A DNA stretch of 20,407 nt from JAIPFM01 sp964494325 (GTDB taxonomy: Bacteria; Planctomycetota; Phycisphaerae; Sedimentisphaerales; Anaerobacaceae): NCBI GenBank assembly GCA_964494325.1, contig CAZBTJ010000101.1, positions 1 to 20,407 on the forward strand, written 5' to 3'. Under the pieces are notes generated by a model. That model saw only the letters and a list, made by a program, of their open reading frames with translations, was not told the origin of the DNA and did not search any database. Of the stretch, positions 16,608 to 20,407 are shown piece by piece; the stretch's first letter is position 1, and each line of letters starts with the position of its first letter. A program made the position numbers and the translations under genes.

Positions 16608-17882
16608 ATGCATCTTTTAATGGGTGCGAGTGTGTTATGCCAAAACAAACCCAACAAGGCGATCAAGATCCAGGCTAAAATCAAGAGTTTGACTCCTCTG
16701 CATGGTCAACTCAAACTGGGCGGCAATCCGTTGAATTCCTCTGAGGGCACACCCATCTACTTCACGCTCGACCAAAAACAAAGTTGGAACAGCGGCTTTG
16801 ACACACTGTTCATAGACCAAAACGGTAACCTGGACCTGAGCAATGACACGTCCATAGCGGTGAACACTCATTTTTCAAAAGAAGGTCTCCCTCGCCTCGG
16901 CCAGAAAAGCTCCACAGTCTTTATGCCCTTTACTCTAAAGGTCAACAATATCACAGAAACACTGCGTCTGCTCCTGTTTCCCATGTCGGATACACAGACA
17001 CTGGCCATGTTCACGCCCACCATGGCCAGGCAAGGACACATCAAGATTGGAAACAACGAACACGACATCATCCTCGCCCAGACTACCGCCATTTCAGGCC
17101 GGTATGATCACGTCTGGACCGCCTGCTTTATGGACGGTCAGAGAAATGGCGACACGGGCCTGCTGGCAGACTGGCCCCGTGTGGACGGCACCTTATACCA
17201 GCTCACCAGTAATAAAGAGGGCACCCTACTGACAGTCCAGCCCTATGCCGGTAAATTTGGCGCACTCAAACTGACCTCCGACAACGAAGCAAAAATCTCT
17301 GTGGACAACTCGGGTTTCCTTCTCAGCAAAACCAAATTGATCAATCTTGCCAATTGCAAAAAACAAGACGATCTCGCACAAATTCCCGAAGATGACTACA
17401 TGCCAGTCAATCTCACTGCAAGTATTGGCGACACCAAGCTCAGTCTCAGATTCAGCCCGGCCCCGGAAAAGACCGACATCAATCCCTACCCCCTCCGCAT
17501 TCGGGACAATGACAGCCCAAGCCTCAGACTTCCGACCTTCAAAGACGTGACCTTCACCTGGACCAACCCAGAGAAAAATTTCAAAGCAGGCGAACCCGTC
17601 AATATTTCGGCTGCCTTGGGTGACACCACCACAGGCCTTGCCATCGCTGGTATAGCCACCAAAGACGGACAAGACAACCCTCCAAACGTCACCATCCTGG
17701 ATTCCCAGGGCAAGGTTATCACCCAGGGCAAAATGCCCTTTGGCTGAGGTGGTATCTGCGGGTACTCGTGGCGAGTACCAAACAATGCAAAATCCAATAC
17801 AACCTACCGCATTAAAGTCACATTTGACCTTAGCAAAACGCTGGGCAAAACCGTTAGCCAAGATACAATCACGGTTAAGTAA
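16608..17882 (+). CDS. Candidate selenoprotein (TGA at 17745-17747 read as Sec), unknown family
   Basis: Read with TGA as selenocysteine, this is a 424-aa protein. Codons 1-379 run to the TGA. The frame then stays open for 44 codons to TAA and gives GGICGYSWRVP..., YRIKVTFDLSKTLGK and DTITVK, which reads as the end of a beta-sandwich domain that a stop at 17747 would cut in half. The site is FG-U-GGIC-G, so Sec would pair with a Cys four residues on. A hairpin fitting a bacterial SECIS follows at once. The body is beta-rich (for example FTWTNPEKNFKAGEPVNISA, an Ig-like opening) and low in Cys. I recognise no family. The N-terminus (MHLLMGASVLC) is a poor signal peptide and lacks a clear ribosome site, so the start is uncertain. 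The alternative is a 379-aa protein truncated by a nonsense mutation. Confidence 0.72.
17748..17779 (+). promoter_or_regulatory. Candidate bacterial SECIS element
   Basis: Directly after the TGA (17745-17747), GGTACTC (17761-17767) pairs perfectly with GAGTACC (17773-17779) around the loop GTGGC; G68/C72 can close an eighth pair, leaving UGG. The loop starts 20 nt after the TGA and has G at its first position (or second, with the triloop). Known bacterial SECIS elements have a short perfect upper stem, a small loop with an early G and roughly 16-37 nt between UGA and loop, so this fits. The hairpin is inside the coding frame (GYSWRVP), and no U-run follows, so it is not a terminator. Confidence 0.7.
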
Positions 17883-17887
17883 GGCGT

Positions 17888-17925
17888 TTATTCGTTGTTC
17901 GTGGCTAGTTTTTCGTTATTCGTTG
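17888..17925 (+). repeat. TTATTCGTTG direct repeat in a TTCGTT-rich stretch
   Basis: Two exact 10-bp copies (17888-17897 and 17916-17925) flank further TTCGT units (TTGTTCGTGG, TTTTTCGTTA). The low-complexity T/G-rich composition differs from the surrounding genes and starts 6 nt after the candidate selenoprotein stop. Confidence 0.55.
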
Positions 17926-17929
17926 CTTA

Positions 17930-18184
17930 TTGCTGGACACTCACTCTGCGTTGAGGATCTTTTCCGGGATTAGGTCTGTAGTGATTCCTTTTGAGTCGAA
18001 AAGGGATGACTATACGTCCTGCTTGAGTCTCAACCACGGCCCATTCAAGTCCATTACACTTGACCCACCGGACCTCATGGGCTATAAGATCGACACATCT
18101 ACGATCGTTATTAAGGTATCTGAGGAAAACTCATGTTTGCTTTGTGCGCGATGGCTGTGGCATTGGGATTGCTCGTGCTTCTAA
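17930..18184 (+). CDS. Unidentified small ORF or gene fragment
   Basis: An 84-codon frame (TTG at 17930) whose middle part, NHGPFKSITLDPPDLMGYK then IDTSTIVIKVSEENS, looks protein-like (alternating beta-strand residues). The ends look random (tail CARWLWHWDCSCF). No convincing start or ribosome site is present, and the last 52 nt overlap the next ORF in another frame. I do not recognise it. It may be the 3' end of a gene whose front was lost at the repeat-rich junction. Confidence that it is a working gene is low. Confidence 0.25.
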   Translation: MLDTHSALRIFSGIRSVVIPFESKRDDYTSCLSLNHGPFKSITLDPPDLMGYKIDTSTIVIKVSEENSCLLCARWLWHWDCSCF

Positions 18185-18384
18185 TACATTTGAAGGTAAG
18201 ACTGGGTCGGGCCATTGTGGCATCGGCTGTGGTCTTGGGAATCCTGCTAAGGATCACACCCCATACTTTCTGGCAAACACTCGTGAAGGAGTGGCAAGTC
18301 AAGCCCTTGACTCAAACGACCGGTCATTTATCAGATCACCTTCTCAACTTTGGACAGGCACTCTGGCCCATTGCCCTGTTTTAA
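18133..18384 (+). pseudogene. Truncated DUF401-like integral membrane protein (N-terminal part)
   Basis: An 83-aa ORF starting at an ATG with GAGGA 6 nt upstream. Its sequence (MAVALGLLVLLIHLKVRLG, AIVASAVVLGILL, then TLVKEW) has two hydrophobic helices with the rhythm of the start of DUF401 family membrane proteins, which are normally ~400 aa. The frame stops at 18382-18384, and DNA beyond belongs to an opposite-strand gene, so most of the protein is missing. The family match is from memory of its N-terminal pattern and is tentative. A short independent membrane protein is the alternative. Confidence 0.4.
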
Positions 18385-20407
18385 TTGCTCTTCCCTGGCG
18401 ATCCACCTGGCGCGGCACTGGCCTGCCAATGGCTTTTCGTACTGTAATCATGGGGGGATGAGTTGACCGGATCAAGGGCTTCGAGTGAGTAGCCATTACC
18501 ATCCGTGGCCCTGTACCAATCGTCTTGATACGTGAGATCCTGAATGGTGCTGCCATAACGATCCTCCAGCCTTATGCGTTCTGAACCATTGCTGAGCTTG
18601 CCTTGATATGGGCCCAGAACGGTCACACCTGCTAGATCTGCCACCTGGGACAATTGAGTCGGAGATTTCGCGATCACCAAATACCCATTCGCCGCAAGAA
18701 TCACGCTGGGAAAATCAAAGCTGATACCCGCGGTAAACCGAACGCCACCAAGAGACAGGTCTGACTCACCGATATTGAGCACTTCAACAAACTCCAACGC
18801 CTCAGGATCAATGCCTGTGCCAGAATCTGCCGGGTGATACATGAGTTCACTGATACGCAGGCTTAGCTGTTGATCGCTTCCAACCGCCTGATACGTCAAA
18901 CGAGAGACTTCCACCGCATCGCGATCCAGAAGACTGACCACGCCCTGCTCACCCGCCAAATGCCCCTCGTAATCTCCCTGCACAAAATACCCCTCGCCAC
19001 CTGTGGGGGATATCGCCCGATTCAGAAAAGCTCCTGCATTGGGAGAAAGATACAGTCGTCCGCCACCGACAATGACCGTGCCAGGTAGAAATTTGTGCGA
19101 CACAGCCCCTGTGACTTGCCAACCCGTTAAGTCCACAGCAAACGGGTGAGGATTGACCAACTCAATATACTCTTCGTCCTGGTTTGCCCCATTCAGATCA
19201 CTCTCATACCCAGCAAACTCTATCACACAGTCAAAAGGCTGCGTATTGGGAATCCTTGCGGAATATGACCCTGCTATGGGATAGCCTGCTGCATTGTCCG
19301 CCAGATGGGTCACATAAAGGTGATGCCGACGTACAGCCAAGTAATCGATCTTGAGAATATCCAAGGCCTCATCAAAGGATTGATCCCGGTTATAACCGCC
19401 CTGTCCGCCCCAGGACCATGGACTAGCCCACTTATTATAATCCTTCTGCACGTCTTCATCCATCAGCACAGCCAGTTGATCGATTCGATTTTCTATAAAC
19501 AATGACTCTGACGCGGTGCCCGGCGCCTTGAGAAAATCATCCATCACAGTACGAAGTCTTCGTACATACATTTCACGCACTATCGGATCATTGAGCAAGG
19601 CTTCGGTCAAACGGTTCCAATGATAATTCCATTCCTGACAGTCCTGCTTGCCCACAAAGGGATGAGATGGCTTCACAGTCGAAGGTTTGCCAGGGACCTG
19701 GTCGTCTGCTGCATATATGTAGTCATGATAAGAATTGCCTGTCCAGTTGGACCCCCAGGTCAGGTCATGATCCCAGGCCATAAAAAACCACTGCCCCGAG
19801 CCATTTGAGTCACAGTAAAGATAATGATTCTTGTGGGGATGATCGTTTTGATGCGTCAGCACTGTGGCTGCCAGATAGTTGAGTGTCCTGGGGAGATCCA
19901 CCAGATCCATGATGTTGTTGTGTAATGCCATACCGGAAGTGCCGTTTATGCTGCTCACAAAATGGCCAAGATCCTGACTGCCTTCCCAACGTCGGGTCTT
20001 CTTCTCACCACTACCACTGGTGAATTGGTTATACATCTTGTACAGGGCACCCTTCGGGTCCAGACCTTCACGAATCAGTAGTTCCTCTTCAGGTTCCTCG
20101 ATCATGATCTGCACGCCAAAGAAATCACCATTGCGATACCCGGCCACTGGAAAGGCCAGGCATCCTGGGGATCCACACCAATCATACGCCTCAAATGCCA
20201 GAGCCTGTCTCAGATAGGCCTTGTCACTGTACGTACTGTTGAGATTGATTTCATTGACACGAGCTTCATTGGGATAAAATCTAAACTTTCGGCCTTCATT
20301 AAAACTGAGCTTGAAGTGTGTTTTAGCGGCACCTGCCGTACTGCCCCCTCGCCGATGAACAGAAATATTGTCGTAGAACTCACCCAGATAGTAGACACTG
20401 CCTTGAG
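18381..20407 (-). CDS. CotH-kinase/lamin-tail domain surface protein, 5' end outside the window
   Basis: The frame is open to the right edge of the window (675 codons visible). An apparent start at 20147 is only an internal GTG, since CotH motifs lie upstream of it. The first visible part is a CotH kinase-like domain: YDNISVHRRGGSTAGAAK, then FRFYPNEARVNEINL, TLNYLAATVLTHQNDHPHKN and the metal-site motif WFFMAWDHDLTWGS. Two lamin-tail domains follow (EEYIELVNPHPFAVDLTGWQ; ALEFVEVLNIGESDLSLGG). CotH proteins phosphorylate proteins in spore formers; in non-spore-forming bacteria such fusions are probably exported proteins of unknown substrate. The signal peptide would lie off-window. The stop overlaps the convergent DUF401-like fragment by two bases. 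Confidence 0.88.
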   Translation of the reverse strand, partial: QGSVYYLGEFYDNISVHRRGGSTAGAAKTHFKLSFNEGRKFRFYPNEARVNEINLNSTYSDKAYLRQALAFEAYDWCGSPGCLAFPVAGYRNGDFFGVQIMIEEPEEELLIREGLDPKGALYKMYNQFTSGSGEKKTRRWEGSQDLGHFVSSINGTSGMALHNNIMDLVDLPRTLNYLAATVLTHQNDHPHKNHYLYCDSNGSGQWFFMAWDHDLTWGSNWTGNSYHDYIYAADDQVPGKPSTVKPSHPFVGKQDCQEWNYHWNRLTEALLNDPIVREMYVRRLRTVMDDFLKAPGTASESLFIENRIDQLAVLMDEDVQKDYNKWASPWSWGGQGGYNRDQSFDEALDILKIDYLAVRRHHLYVTHLADNAAGYPIAGSYSARIPNTQPFDCVIEFAGYESDLNGANQDEEYIELVNPHPFAVDLTGWQVTGAVSHKFLPGTVIVGGGRLYLSPNAGAFLNRAISPTGGEGYFVQGDYEGHLAGEQGVVSLLDRDAVEVSRLTYQAVGSDQQLSLRISELMYHPADSGTGIDPEALEFVEVLNIGESDLSLGGVRFTAGISFDFPSVILAANGYLVIAKSPTQLSQVADLAGVTVLGPYQGKLSNGSERIRLEDRYGSTIQDLTYQDDWYRATDGNGYSLEALDPVNSSPHDYSTKSHWQASAAPGGSPGKSN

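Noticed and set aside
17745..17779. Hairpin after the TGA as an intrinsic terminator
   Set aside because: No T-run follows (AAACAATG), and the reading frame continues with protein-like sequence.
18060..18461. 133-codon plus-strand ORF with Gly/Cys-rich stretch
   Set aside because: It overlaps two more protein-like frames and the end of the CotH gene; composition is irregular and no ribosome site is seen.
20210..20398. 62-codon minus-strand ORF near the right edge
   Set aside because: It is an out-of-frame shadow: the other minus frame carries clear CotH motifs continuous with the downstream gene.
1..20407. tRNA, rRNA, CRISPR array, insertion sequence or prophage
   Set aside because: No cloverleaf, rRNA stretch, spaced repeat array, transposase or phage gene was seen on either strand.

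Overview
The window reads like a piece of chromosome from an anaerobic, saccharolytic, Gram-negative-type bacterium of moderate GC. Pyruvate:ferredoxin oxidoreductase, a fused ADP-forming acetyl-CoA synthetase, an esterase-GH28 pectinase fusion and a CotH/lamin-tail surface protein together suggest the Planctomycetes-Verrucomicrobia-Lentisphaerae side of the tree (Lentisphaerota or Kiritimatiellota-like). This is inference from gene content; there is no rRNA or other phylogenetic marker here.

Layout. Positions 1-4300 hold a minus-strand acetyl-CoA pair: an ADP-forming acetyl-CoA synthetase and, 35 bp downstream, a CoA-transferase/acetyl-CoA hydrolase fused to a GNAT domain. A good promoter precedes the pair and a rho-independent terminator follows it. 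Positions 4531-7840 run plus: a secreted esterase-polygalacturonase fusion and a TIGR01777-type NAD(P)-binding epimerase. A soluble, cysteine-rich PAS histidine kinase follows at 8051-9253. Positions 9239-12381 form a minus-strand cluster: nucleotidyltransferase-like protein, TPM-domain protein with a Gly-rich tail, LemA protein and a metallo-beta-lactamase-fold hydrolase. Next come a decayed Hsp20 fragment, a strong terminator and the long nifJ gene (12789-16379, minus).

The most interesting locus is the plus-strand gene beginning near 16608. A conventional gene caller ends it at a TGA (17745-17747). The same frame continues 44 more codons to a TAA at 17880-17882, encodes a plausible beta-rich domain end, and places the TGA codon in a U-G-G-I-C motif. 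A perfect 7-8 bp hairpin with a G-containing loop begins 13 nt after the TGA, which fits the bacterial SECIS layout. I propose a selenocysteine-containing exported or surface protein of a family I do not recognise.

Downstream, 17883-18384 looks like decayed or rearranged DNA: a short TTATTCGTTG direct repeat, an unidentified ORF and an apparently truncated DUF401-like membrane protein. The window closes with the 3' part of a minus-strand CotH-kinase/lamin-tail protein whose start lies outside.

Metabolically, PFOR would turn pyruvate into acetyl-CoA plus reduced ferredoxin, and the ADP-forming synthetase would turn acetyl-CoA into acetate plus ATP. The CoA-transferase could exchange CoA between acids. 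Together these form a fermentative acetate-yielding module fed by polysaccharide breakdown.
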